42,131 nucleotides of DNA. Origin: AC-69 sp046728055 (GTDB lineage: Bacteria; Actinomycetota; UBA4738; HRBIN12). How positions within the stretch are numbered: the first letter of the stretch is position 1; each line of letters begins with the position of its first letter. The notes beneath the pieces were generated by a model that did no database searches, was not told where the DNA came from, and was given only the letters and a program-made list of their open reading frames with translations. A program made the translations under genes and the position numbers. The DNA lies in the NCBI GenBank assembly GCA_046728055.1, contig JBKPDU010000029.1, positions 1 through 42,131 of the forward strand. Direction: 5' to 3'. This document shows, piece by piece, positions 31,636 through 39,713 of the stretch.

Positions 31636-32591
31636 GTGAGGGACGGGAGGGGGGCAGTCGCTCCGGCCTTGATCCCGTAGTTGCCTCCCTGTCCCAGGAA
31701 CAGGAGCCGCTCCAGCCCCAGGACGAGCGCCGCTCCGCCCACCGAGAGATCGAGGTCGTCCACGGTCACCATCGGTGTGCGGTCCGGTGAACCGTCGGCG
31801 GCGGCACCCTCGGCTCGAAGGGCCGGAATGAACGGATAGTCGGTGGACGCGCTCTCACCCGCACCGACGGTCGCACCGCGCTGGACGAGCCCCTCGACGA
31901 GCGGCACGAAGAAGAGCTCAGGATCCACGCGGGGCTCCCCCTGCCCACCGGACAGGACGATCGTCAGCTGGCCCTTGCCCCCGATCCCCGGAAGGTCCCC
32001 CCGCGAGATCGAGGGGGAACCCGACGAGGTGGTCAGGAAGTTCGCGGTCAGGAAGTCGTCGAGGATGTCGGAGCCGCTCGCCGAGACCGCGCGTCGGGAC
32101 CCGCCGACGGCCAGCCGCTGGGCGAGCACCTCTGCCGCTCGTACCTGGAGCGTCGGCGTCTCGGTGTCGCTGGCCATCTCCAGGAGCTGGGCCAGCGCCT
32201 CCCGTGATGGTTCGTCCGGGTCGGCCATCCGGTCGGTGATCGACAACTCGGCCACGACCTGGACGCCAGCTTCAGACAGGGACTGCCGGGCCTGGGACAA
32301 CAGGCCGGGGTCCACGTCCTCGTGCGTGACGACCACCACCGACCGGCCGCTCAAGGTGCCTGGGTCGAGCGAAGGCAGGATGTCGCCCGCCTCCTGGAGG
32401 TCTTCGACCTGCGCCTTGAGATCGCTGACCTCCGCCCTGGTGTCCGAGAGGTCCTGGGTGAGTTGATTGGCCTGGTTCTCGAGTTCCTCGATCAGCGCGG
32501 GCTGGACGACCGACGACCCGAACAACAGGCCGAGCCCCACGGCCAGGAAGATCGCGACGATCGTGAAGATGTGGTAGCGGAACGAGATCAA
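31632..32591 (-). CDS. steB: SteB / MctB-like membrane-anchored protein
   Basis: Protein of 319 aa. The start ISFRYHIFTIVAIFLAVGLGLLFGS is the N-terminal membrane segment typical of the MctB (Rv1698)/SteB family; residues about 30-65 form a coiled coil (ELENQANQLTQDLSDTRAEV), then an outer domain. Rv1698 was described as a copper transport protein; corynebacterial SteB works with SteA in cell division. The start is a TTG overlapping the steA stop as TTGA, with GGAG six bases before. Confidence 0.85.
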   Translation of the reverse strand: MISFRYHIFTIVAIFLAVGLGLLFGSSVVQPALIEELENQANQLTQDLSDTRAEVSDLKAQVEDLQEAGDILPSLDPGTLSGRSVVVVTHEDVDPGLLSQARQSLSEAGVQVVAELSITDRMADPDEPSREALAQLLEMASDTETPTLQVRAAEVLAQRLAVGGSRRAVSASGSDILDDFLTANFLTTSSGSPSISRGDLPGIGGKGQLTIVLSGGQGEPRVDPELFFVPLVEGLVQRGATVGAGESASTDYPFIPALRAEGAAADGSPDRTPMVTVDDLDLSVGGAALVLGLERLLFLGQGGNYGIKAGATAPLPSLT

Positions 32592-33745
32592 ATCAGCTCC
32601 TTCAGGTGGAACAGCCACTGACGGAACCGTTCGAACAGGAGCGACACGTAGGTGCTCAGGGCCGGGGAGATGGCGATGATCAGGATCATCACCACGATCG
32701 CCGCGCCGACCAGGAACACCGTGTCCCGCGTCCGGACCCTCGGCGTGTAGACGCGGGAAACGCCCTTGGCGTCCATCAGCGTCTCTCCCACTCGCAGGCG
32801 GACCAGGAACGTGCTGGCCATGCCCATCCGGCCCTTGTCCAGAAACTCGCGGAGGTTCCCGTGGCTTCCCACCGTGACGATGAGGTCGGCCCCCTTCTCG
32901 TGGGAGAGGAGCAGGGCCACGTCCTCGCTCGTCCCCGCCGCGCGCACGATCGTGTACGGGACGCCCAGCTCCTCCAGCCTGGCCTGCCCGGGAGCGAATC
33001 CGTTCCGGTAGGCGTGGAGGACGATCTCCGTCGCCTGCTTGCGCCGCAGGCGCTTCGGTCGGGACAGGGCGAGCCGCAGCGCGGAGTCGGAAACGCTGTC
33101 CATGTCCCCGACGATGAGGTCGGGCCCGTACCCTGCCTCGATGAGCGCATCGGCGCCCCCGTCGACGCCGACCAGGACCGGCCGCACGTCGCGGATGTAC
33201 GAGCCCAAAGCCGCCAGGTCCTCCTTGTACTGGTAGCCACGGACGACCACCAGGACGGGCCTGCCGGCCAACTCGTGCGCGAGCGTGGGGAGCCCCGACC
33301 CCCCGAACAGGAGGTCGCGCTCGCGCTGCATGAAGTCCACGGTGTTGCGGGCAAAGCTCTCGAAGTGGTCGGCCAGCGCGGAGCGGGCCTCCTCCATGGC
33401 CCGGTGGACCGAAGCATCGTCCTGCCGGACGCCCACCGCGAGCAGCCGGTCGCCCGACAGGACACGGTCGCCATCGACAGTGATCAGGTCACCCTCCCGT
33501 ACCTTGCGCAGTAACAACGGGCCGACGCCGTCGACGAGGGGGACACCGGCGTCGAGCAGGATGAGCGGGCCGAGGTTCGGGTACCGACCGGTGATCGAGC
33601 GTCCCGAGTTCACCACGGCGACCACACCCGCCCCCACCAGCCCCTCGGCAGAGACCCTGTCCAGGTCCTCGTGATCGATCACGGCGACATCACCGGGCTG
33701 CAGCCGGCCGATCAGGCGCTTCGTCCGCGCATCCAGCCGGGCCAC
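32588..33745 (-). CDS. steA: SteA-like cytokinetic protein with thiamin-pyrophosphokinase-like fold
   Basis: Protein of about 385 aa. Residues from LQPGDVAVIDHEDLDRVSAEGLV to about 150 are the N-terminal SteA domain; GVDGGADALIEAGYGPDLIVGDMDSVSD resembles the thiamin pyrophosphokinase nucleotide site. Near the C-terminus is one membrane helix (TVFLVGAAIVVMILIIAISP). SteA and SteB localise to the division ring in Corynebacterium. The start is uncertain: GTG at 33745 is given, GTG at 33838 is possible. In M. tuberculosis recN lies between nadK and this gene; here only about 170 non-coding bases do. Confidence 0.85.
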   Translation of the reverse strand: MARLDARTKRLIGRLQPGDVAVIDHEDLDRVSAEGLVGAGVVAVVNSGRSITGRYPNLGPLILLDAGVPLVDGVGPLLLRKVREGDLITVDGDRVLSGDRLLAVGVRQDDASVHRAMEEARSALADHFESFARNTVDFMQRERDLLFGGSGLPTLAHELAGRPVLVVVRGYQYKEDLAALGSYIRDVRPVLVGVDGGADALIEAGYGPDLIVGDMDSVSDSALRLALSRPKRLRRKQATEIVLHAYRNGFAPGQARLEELGVPYTIVRAAGTSEDVALLLSHEKGADLIVTVGSHGNLREFLDKGRMGMASTFLVRLRVGETLMDAKGVSRVYTPRVRTRDTVFLVGAAIVVMILIIAISPALSTYVSLLFERFRQWLFHLKELI

Positions 33746-33915
33746 GCCGTGGTGTGGCCCTTCCTTCCGCTGAGGCCGCCGAAGCAGGCTCCTGGCCCTC
33801 GATGTGGACGTGTCGATCGCCTCCCAAGGCGCGACCACAGTCGGTCGGCGCCGAATCGGATCGGCTGGACAAGCGTATCTGAACCTGGCCTCGCGCTGGG
33901 CGCCGGCTCGGCCGG

Positions 33916-34755
33916 TCAGCGCTCCCCGCCGGGGAGATCGAACTTCTCCCGCACCAGGGCGTGGAACGCCGGTGCGTCGTCTCGTCGGACCAGGCGGGCC
34001 GGATTGGGGGCCGCCCCGATCCGAACGCGCGATCCGATCGGAAGCTCGAGGCTCTCCCGCCCGTCGGCCGAGATCAGCCCGGGCTCGTCCCCCACGACCT
34101 CCAGGTTCACCGTGTCGCCGGCGCCGATCACCAGGGTCCGGTCGAACACCATGTGGGGCGCCACCGGCGTGACCAGCAGACACGGGATCGCCGGGGTCAC
34201 GATGGGACCCCCCGCCGAGAACGAATACGCCGTGGATCCGGTGGGTGTGGCGATGATGACGCCGTCGGCCGACAACGTGGTCACGTAGACGTCCCCCACG
34301 TACAGGGCCAGGCGGACCAGGCGATGGCGGGCTCGCTTCTCCACGATGACCTCGTTCAGGGCCCACTGGGGGACGAACCCATCGCCTTCCGGACCCGCCA
34401 GAACGGCCAGCCGCTCCTCGATCCTGGCTTCGCCCCTCGCGACGAGCTCCAGGAGGGAAGGCGCCTCCTCCGGCTCCACCTCGGTCAGGAATCCCATCCG
34501 GCCCACCTTCACCCCGAGGACGGGGCACGCCACCGCCGAAGCCACGTGGGCCGCCCGCAGGAACGTCCCATCACCCCCCACCGACAGGATCAGGTCGAGG
34601 CCGCCCGCGAACTCGCCGGCCATCCGATCGTCGCCGTTCTCCGGATCGAACCACCGGACCTGGATGTCGCGGTCCTCGAACCACTGCGACAGTCGCTTGG
34701 CCGCCGCCATCGCCGTTTCCCGGGCAGGGTGCACCACGAACCCGGCCGCTCTCAC
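33916..34755 (-). CDS. nadK: NAD kinase
   Basis: Phosphorylates NAD to NADP; 279 aa. The catalytic GGDGTFLRA with preceding LILSVGG is at about 60, ALNEVIVEKRARHRLVRLALYVGD and SADGVIIATPTGSTAYSFSAGGPIVTP follow. The GTG at 34755 overlaps the tlyA stop as GTGA, as in the conserved tlyA-nadK pair (Rv1694-Rv1695). Confidence 0.95.
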   Translation of the reverse strand: MRAAGFVVHPARETAMAAAKRLSQWFEDRDIQVRWFDPENGDDRMAGEFAGGLDLILSVGGDGTFLRAAHVASAVACPVLGVKVGRMGFLTEVEPEEAPSLLELVARGEARIEERLAVLAGPEGDGFVPQWALNEVIVEKRARHRLVRLALYVGDVYVTTLSADGVIIATPTGSTAYSFSAGGPIVTPAIPCLLVTPVAPHMVFDRTLVIGAGDTVNLEVVGDEPGLISADGRESLELPIGSRVRIGAAPNPARLVRRDDAPAFHALVREKFDLPGGER

Positions 34756-35555
34756 GATCCGCCTCCGAGACGCTCACCCTCGACGATCGCGCCGGTGAGA
34801 TCGGGCGGCGACTGCGCGAGACCGCCCTTGACGGCGTGGATGAAGAACTCGACGTTGCCGGCGGGTCCCAGGAGGGGAGACGCCATCGCCTCGACGGGCG
34901 TGGCTCCGCTCGCCTCGCAGGCCGCAGCGACCTGCTCCAGGGTCCGCCGCCACACGCTGGGGTCGCGAACAACGCCGTTCGCACCAACGTCCTTGGGGCC
35001 CGCCTCGAACTGCGGCTTCACCAACAGGACGAGGTCCGCTCCGTTCATCGCCACCGCGGTCAGCGCCGGCAGGACCAGGCGGAGCGAGATGAACGACAGA
35101 TCCGCCACGACCACCTCGGACACGAACGGGAGATCCGCCGCAACGAGGTCGCGCACGTTCGTGCGCTCGAGGAGTGTCACCCGGGGGTCCCGGCGAAGCT
35201 CCCACGCCAGCTGGCCGTACCCCACGTCCACGGCCACGACCCGGGCCGCCCCTCGCTGGAGCAGGCAATCGGAGAACCCGCCGGCGGACGCCCCGGCGTC
35301 GAGCGCATCGCGGCCCTCAACGGCCACCGCGAAGCGCTCGAGCGCCGCGTCGAGCTTGTCACCGCCACGGGACACGAACCTGCGTGGTGGCCCGGCGAGC
35401 CGAACGGCCTCGTCCGCCCGTACGAGCGTCGACGGCTTGCTCGCGGGCCGGCCCCGGACCACGACCAACCCGTTTCGAACGGCGTCCTGCGCCTCGGCGC
35501 GGGTACGGGCCAGGCCCCGCCGGACGAGCTCGGCATCAAGCCGCCGGCGGGTCAC
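34752..35555 (-). CDS. tlyA: TlyA-family rRNA 2'-O-methyltransferase
   Basis: Protein of 267 aa. An N-terminal S4 RNA-binding domain (RLDAELVRRGLARTRAEAQDAVRNGLVVV) precedes a SAM-dependent methyltransferase of FtsJ type: ALDAGASAGGFSDCLLQRGAARVVAVDVGYGQL, then VVVADLSFISLRLVLPAL and LLVKPQFEAG. TlyA methylates 16S and 23S rRNA cytidines, and loss gives capreomycin resistance in mycobacteria. It starts at a GTG 11 bases after the coiled-coil gene. Confidence 0.93.
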   Translation of the reverse strand: MTRRRLDAELVRRGLARTRAEAQDAVRNGLVVVRGRPASKPSTLVRADEAVRLAGPPRRFVSRGGDKLDAALERFAVAVEGRDALDAGASAGGFSDCLLQRGAARVVAVDVGYGQLAWELRRDPRVTLLERTNVRDLVAADLPFVSEVVVADLSFISLRLVLPALTAVAMNGADLVLLVKPQFEAGPKDVGANGVVRDPSVWRRTLEQVAAACEASGATPVEAMASPLLGPAGNVEFFIHAVKGGLAQSPPDLTGAIVEGERLGGGS

Positions 35556-35566
35556 GCTGGCCTGGC

Positions 35567-35947
35567 TCAGGCCGTGTCCGAACCGGCCGTGTCGCTCTTC
35601 GCTGCCGACGTGGGCTTCTTGGCCCGTGAGCGGGCAGCGGTCGGCTTCTTGGCCGTGGTTGCGCGCCCTCCCACCTGACGCTCCAATTCGCGCACCCGCC
35701 GTTTCAACGCGTCGACCTCGTCGCGACTGGCGACTCCCAGGGACTTCAGCTGGGACCTCACCTCACGCTGCACCGCATCGGCGAGGCGGTGGCGATTCTT
35801 GTTCGACCAGTCGATGAGGTCCCGGGCTACCTTCTGGACCTGCTCGCTCTGGCCCTGCATGAGTGAACGGGCCATCTCCTGGGCCCGTGCCGGCGAGAGC
35901 TTCTGCATGGCAGCCTCCACGTTCTTTCGCCCATCTCCCCTGGCCAT
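35567..35947 (-). CDS. Small coiled-coil protein with Lys/Ala-rich tail, function unknown
   Basis: Protein of 126 aa. The N-terminal two thirds are helical (MQKLSPARAQEMARSLMQ, then VQKVARDLIDWSNKNRHRL) with a coiled coil at SRDEVDALKRRVRELERQV. The C-terminal tail is rich in Lys, Ala, Ser and Thr and resembles a histone-like or phasin-like tail. ATG at 35947 follows GGAGG by six bases; two earlier ATGs (35953, 35983) are less well placed. A small gene in this place before tlyA is common in actinobacteria (Rv1693 region). Any DNA or PHA-granule binding is speculation. Confidence 0.75.
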   Translation of the reverse strand: MARGDGRKNVEAAMQKLSPARAQEMARSLMQGQSEQVQKVARDLIDWSNKNRHRLADAVQREVRSQLKSLGVASRDEVDALKRRVRELERQVGGRATTAKKPTAARSRAKKPTSAAKSDTAGSDTA

Positions 35948-36073
35948 GTTCATCCTCCGTGAGCCGAAGTCAACCGTGGCCACTAAGGATACCCCTCGCC
36001 ACCTGCGGCTCCTTGCCTGCTAGGCTCGCGCCCGTGAGGGCCGCAGGCTCGTGAGGGCCGGGGACAGGCGGGC

Positions 36074-36898
36074 ATGATCCCCATCCGCGATGCGAACCCG
36101 ACGACCCGCAGAGCTTGGATCACGCTCGGGTTGATCGCCGTGAACGTCGTCATCTTCCTGTTGTGGCAGCCCACGCTGGGCGCGAACAGCGACCGGCGAA
36201 CGTTCTTCTTCTTCTACTGCCAGGCCCTCGTGCCGTGGGAGGTCACGCACCAGACCAACCTGGCCCAGGGAGGGGCGGAGGCCCGGAAGGCCATCCAGGC
36301 CGACCTGGGGCCAGACCTCGGTCCGGGCGTCGGCGGCCAGCTCCAACAGGTGCTCCAGCAGCGGTGCCCGGACAAGAACGTGAACCTGTCGGTCCTGGTG
36401 TCGATGTTCCTGCACGGCGGGTGGCTCCACATCGGGGGCAACATGCTGTACCTGTGGATCTTCGGCAACAACGTCGAGGACCGGCTGAAGAGGCTCCTAT
36501 TCATCGCGTTCTACCTCCTGGGAGGTCTGGCCGCGACCGCGCTCCAGCTGGCGTTCGGGCCGGACTCGGCCGTCCCCAACGTCGGCGCCTCGGGGGCCAT
36601 CGCGGCGATCCTCGGCGCATACCTCGTTCTGTTCCCCCATGCGCGGGTGTACACCATCGTCTTCTTCTTCTTCATCACGGCCGTCGAGCTTCCGGCTGTC
36701 ATCGTGCTGGGACTATGGTTCGTGTTGCAGCTGTTCAGCGGCGTGGGGGGCCTCGGCGCCGATGTGAGCAGCGGCGTGGCCTACTGGGCGCACGTCGGGG
36801 GCTTCGCCTTCGGCGCCGCCGTCACGTGGCTGTTCTTCCGGGGACGGGGCGATCGGCAGGTCCGGCAAGCCTCCCCGCCCCGGCCGGATTTCTTCTAG
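36074..36898 (+). CDS. Rhomboid-family intramembrane serine protease
   Basis: Protein of 274 aa with six or seven membrane helices. The catalytic pair is Ser173 in GASGAIAAI and His240 in YWAHVGGFAFG; the FLHGGWLHIGGNMLYL motif (112-127) of the rhomboid L1 loop is present. It cuts transmembrane segments within the membrane; its substrate is unknown. ATG at 36074 after GGCGGGC. A TAGGCT at 36021-36026 may be its -10. The stop is on the opposite strand to and touches the HAD gene end (36895). Confidence 0.9.
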   Translation: MIPIRDANPTTRRAWITLGLIAVNVVIFLLWQPTLGANSDRRTFFFFYCQALVPWEVTHQTNLAQGGAEARKAIQADLGPDLGPGVGGQLQQVLQQRCPDKNVNLSVLVSMFLHGGWLHIGGNMLYLWIFGNNVEDRLKRLLFIAFYLLGGLAATALQLAFGPDSAVPNVGASGAIAAILGAYLVLFPHARVYTIVFFFFITAVELPAVIVLGLWFVLQLFSGVGGLGADVSSGVAYWAHVGGFAFGAAVTWLFFRGRGDRQVRQASPPRPDFF

Positions 36899-37695
36899 CG
36901 GCTGCCCGCCCGGAGCGCGTCGTCGAGCAGCAAGGCCCGCACGTCGGGCGCCACGTACGTCGGGCGGCAGGGCGAGCCGGTCAGCTCGTCGGCCGAGGAC
37001 ACCCCGCTCAGAACGAGCAGCGAATCCCACCCGAGAGCGGCCGCTCCGGCGATGTCGGTGTCCAGCCGGTCCCCGATCACGAGCGGGTTCACCCCGCCCG
37101 CTCGGCGGAGAGCGGCGTGGAACAGAGGGGCATGCGGCTTGCCCACCACCTCCGCGTCGACCCCGGTGACCGCGGTGATCGCCGCAACCAGGGCGCCGGC
37201 GCCCGGCCACAGCTGGCCGCCCGTCCCGGGGAACGTGGGGTCCGCGTTCGTGGCCACGAACGTGGCGCCCCGATGCACCTGGAGGCACGCGGTCCGCAAC
37301 CGCGCGTACGTGAGATCCTCATCGATCCCCACCACGACCAGGTCGACCGGCTCTGCATCGCCATCGACCAGCCGCAGGCCGGCGTCCGAGAGCGCGCCGA
37401 CGACGCCGTCACCGCCCATGACGAACGCCGTCCCGCCGCCTCGCCCGGCGAGCAGGTCTGCGGTGGCGGTGGCCGACGTGACGATCTCGGTGGGGGTCGA
37501 GGAGATCCCCATGTCGCCGAGCTTGGCGCTGACCTGTTCGGGCGTCCGCGAGGAGTTGTTCGTCAGGAACCCGACGTTCGCCCCTGCCTCCCGTAGGGCG
37601 GCCATGGTCTCCGGTGCGCCCGGGACGGGCTCGGCTCCCCGGTACAGGACGCCGTCGAGATCGAACAGAAGGGCGTCGTATCGAGCTGCCAGCAT
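36895..37695 (-). CDS. HAD-superfamily hydrolase (phosphoglycolate/p-nitrophenyl phosphatase type)
   Basis: Protein of 266 aa, class IIA HAD. Motif I is FDLDGVLYRG (Asp12, Asp14), motif II FLTNNSSRTP, and the later VVGKPHAPLFHAAL and VIGDRLDTDIAGAAALG supply the Lys and Asp-Asp of motifs III and IV. Relatives dephosphorylate small metabolites. The ATG shares a base with the TPR gene stop (TGATG). It matches Rv1692 in order. Confidence 0.9.
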   Translation of the reverse strand: MLAARYDALLFDLDGVLYRGAEPVPGAPETMAALREAGANVGFLTNNSSRTPEQVSAKLGDMGISSTPTEIVTSATATADLLAGRGGGTAFVMGGDGVVGALSDAGLRLVDGDAEPVDLVVVGIDEDLTYARLRTACLQVHRGATFVATNADPTFPGTGGQLWPGAGALVAAITAVTGVDAEVVGKPHAPLFHAALRRAGGVNPLVIGDRLDTDIAGAAALGWDSLLVLSGVSSADELTGSPCRPTYVAPDVRALLLDDALRAGSR

Positions 37696-38069
37696 CAGCC
37701 GGCGAGCCGGCGGAGGGCCCGCTCGTAGTCCTCGACCCCCGGATGCATGGCGATGGCCAGCTTGACGTGGCCCAGGGCTCGGGCGCGCTCGCCCGTGCGC
37801 TCGCACGCGAGGGCCAGTGCGAAGTGGGCCCAGTCGTCCGAGGGATTGATGTCGACGACCTTGGCGAACTCGCGGCGGGCCCGGGCCATCCGCCCGGTCA
37901 TGAACAGTGCCCGGCCGAGGGCCGAGCGGATCGACCCCTTGTCCGGCTCGATCAGCTTGGCCATGGACAGCACCATCACCGCCTGATGGGGATGGCCCTC
38001 GTCGAGGAACCGCACGCCCTTTGAGAAGAGGTCGTACGCACTCTCCCGCTGAAGCCGTTTGCTATACAC
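37695..38069 (-). CDS. Tetratricopeptide-repeat protein
   Basis: Protein of about 124 aa built of TPR helices: AYDLFSKGVRFLDEGHPHQAVMVLSMAKLIEPDKG, RSALGRALFMTGRMARARREFAKVVDINPSD and WAHFALALACERTGERARALGHVKLAIAMHPG, three repeats. It probably mediates protein contacts. Matches Rv1691 in order. GTG at 38069 is given; a GTG at 38087 would overlap the divergent gene's start by nine bases. Confidence 0.85.
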   Translation of the reverse strand: MYSKRLQRESAYDLFSKGVRFLDEGHPHQAVMVLSMAKLIEPDKGSIRSALGRALFMTGRMARARREFAKVVDINPSDDWAHFALALACERTGERARALGHVKLAIAMHPGVEDYERALRRLAG

Positions 38070-38078
38070 AGTGTCACC

Positions 38079-39254
38079 GTGCCTCACATCTCACCGTTCG
38101 TCGGCCTGCTCTTCGATCGGTCCAGGGTCGGTTCGCTCGAGCGGATCACGACCCCGCCCTACGACACCATGTCCCCCGAGGAGCACCGACGCTACCTGCA
38201 GGCCAGCCCTCACAACGTCATCCGGCTCGACCTCGGCGAGGACCGTCCGGGAGACGACGGGACCGGCGACAAGTATAGGCGGGCCTCCCAGCTGCTCCGC
38301 GAGTGGCGTGCGCGCGGGATCCTGGTCGAAACGCCACGAGCTGCCTACTTCCCGTACGAGATGGGGTTCAGCCTTGGAGACCGTCATCGACGGATCGTCG
38401 GGTTGATCGGTGCCGTGGAGTTGGAGGACTGGGGAGGCTCCATCGTCCCGCACGAGCGCACGGCGCAGGGACCGGTGGAGGACCGCCTCCGGCTCATCAG
38501 GGAGATCCGGGCGAACCTGTCGTGCGTCCACGCCGTGTTCTTCGAGCCCTCGTCGGCCCTCGCGGCACTCCTGAAGCGAGCGCGGAGGACCGAACCACTG
38601 GCAGAGGCTCAGGATGAGGAAGGAGTGATCCACCGCCTGTGGATGGCCGAGGACCAGGAGGGCGTCGAGGAGTCGCTGGCCCGCCAAACGTTGCTGATCG
38701 CCGACGGTCATCACCGCTACGCCATGGCTCTGGCCTATCGAGACGAGATGCGTGCCGCCCACGGTCCCGGCCCGTGGGACAAGACCATGATGCTGCTCAT
38801 GGACGCGGCCGCGGAGGATCCCCCGGTCCTTCCGTACCACCGCATCGTGCGTGCCCACGCCCCACCCCTGGACGGGACACGGGTCCGTGACCTCCAGGAG
38901 GTGCTGGACGAGGTCGACGACGAAGGCCTGGTCTTCGGGGCGGCCACCATGGAGGACGGAGAGCTCCTCCATCGGGTGGCCCACCTGGAGGGCGAGCCGC
39001 CGACGGTCTCCGCTCTTCACCGCGTGTTGCTCGCCGGCAGGGACGACGACCTGGCATTCACCCCAGACGCGGTCCGAGCGGAGGATGCCGTCCGGTCGGG
39101 CCAGGCGGAGGCCGCATTGTTCCTCCCGCCCACTACAGCCGACCGGATCCGCGACGTGATCGCCCGGAACGAGCAGCTGCCACAGAAGTCCACGTTCTTC
39201 TGGCCCAAGCCCCGCACCGGGATGGTCATCCGACCACTCGATCACCCGGGGTGA
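38079..39254 (+). CDS. DUF1015 family protein
   Basis: Protein of 391 aa. The family phrases are ITTPPYDTMSPEEH near the N-terminus, LLIADGHHRYAMAL in the middle and LPQKSTFFWPKPRTGMVI at the end. It has no signal or membrane segment. Its biochemical role is unknown; some relatives sit with serine metabolism genes. The start is a GTG without a ribosome site; a TATACA at 38063-38068 could give a near-leaderless transcript. The divergent TPR gene leaves almost no intergenic space. Confidence 0.9.
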   Translation: MPHISPFVGLLFDRSRVGSLERITTPPYDTMSPEEHRRYLQASPHNVIRLDLGEDRPGDDGTGDKYRRASQLLREWRARGILVETPRAAYFPYEMGFSLGDRHRRIVGLIGAVELEDWGGSIVPHERTAQGPVEDRLRLIREIRANLSCVHAVFFEPSSALAALLKRARRTEPLAEAQDEEGVIHRLWMAEDQEGVEESLARQTLLIADGHHRYAMALAYRDEMRAAHGPGPWDKTMMLLMDAAAEDPPVLPYHRIVRAHAPPLDGTRVRDLQEVLDEVDDEGLVFGAATMEDGELLHRVAHLEGEPPTVSALHRVLLAGRDDDLAFTPDAVRAEDAVRSGQAEAALFLPPTTADRIRDVIARNEQLPQKSTFFWPKPRTGMVIRPLDHPG

Positions 39255-39281
39255 GCCGATCGTCCAGGCCCCCGCTGGTCG

Positions 39282-39599
39282 CTACTCCTCCTCCTCCGGA
39301 TCCAACTTCTTGATCCCGGTGGCCACCACCTCTGTGAGGCTCCGGGCGCCGGCTCCGCTCCGGTAGAACCGCCTGGCAAGTTGGCCGTACACCAGGACGT
39401 CGTCGCCCTTGGTGATGCCCTTGATGGCGCGCTTGCCCACGGTCTTGTGCCACAGGGCGATCGGGAGAGGGAGCAAGCGCTTCCCGGACTCCGGGACCGA
39501 CAGCCGGAGCTCGGTGACCTCGTCTCCTGACGGCATCGTCCTGTCCACCGGATCCGCCGCCACCGTGCCGGCGAGCACGACCACGTTGACCGTCACCAT
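39282..39599 (-). CDS. Short single-stranded DNA-binding protein
   Basis: OB-fold SSB of 105 aa. It reads VTVNVVVLAGTVAADPVDRTMPSGDEVTELRLSV, then PIALWHKTVGKRAIKGITKGDDVLVYGQLARRFYR and SLTEVVATGIKKL. The end is DPEEEE; it lacks the long linker and DDDxPF tip of the replicative SSB. It is therefore probably an accessory SSB like actinobacterial SsbB, which may act in competence or segregation. Confidence 0.82.
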   Translation of the reverse strand: MVTVNVVVLAGTVAADPVDRTMPSGDEVTELRLSVPESGKRLLPLPIALWHKTVGKRAIKGITKGDDVLVYGQLARRFYRSGAGARSLTEVVATGIKKLDPEEEE

Positions 39600-39701
39600 T
39601 CGTTCACCGGCCGATCACCGCTCCTCCATTGTCGACGGACCGTAGCAGCACCCACTGACACCCTGTCCGCGACTTCCGAAACGACCCGCTCGGCACCGCC
39701 G

Positions 39702-39707
39702 TAGACT
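39702..39707 (+). promoter_or_regulatory. -10 box of a leaderless metallo-beta-lactamase gene
   Basis: TAGACT (TAnnnT) ends six bases before the GTG at 39714, so transcription and translation would begin at about the same base. No good -35 is visible. Confidence 0.45.
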
Positions 39708-39713
39708 CCCGGC

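Noticed and set aside
36034..36063. Tandem repeat CGTGAGGGCCG, two copies before the rhomboid gene
   Set aside because: Two 11-base copies 18 bases apart in GC-rich DNA; too little to call a regulatory site and no partner motif is visible.
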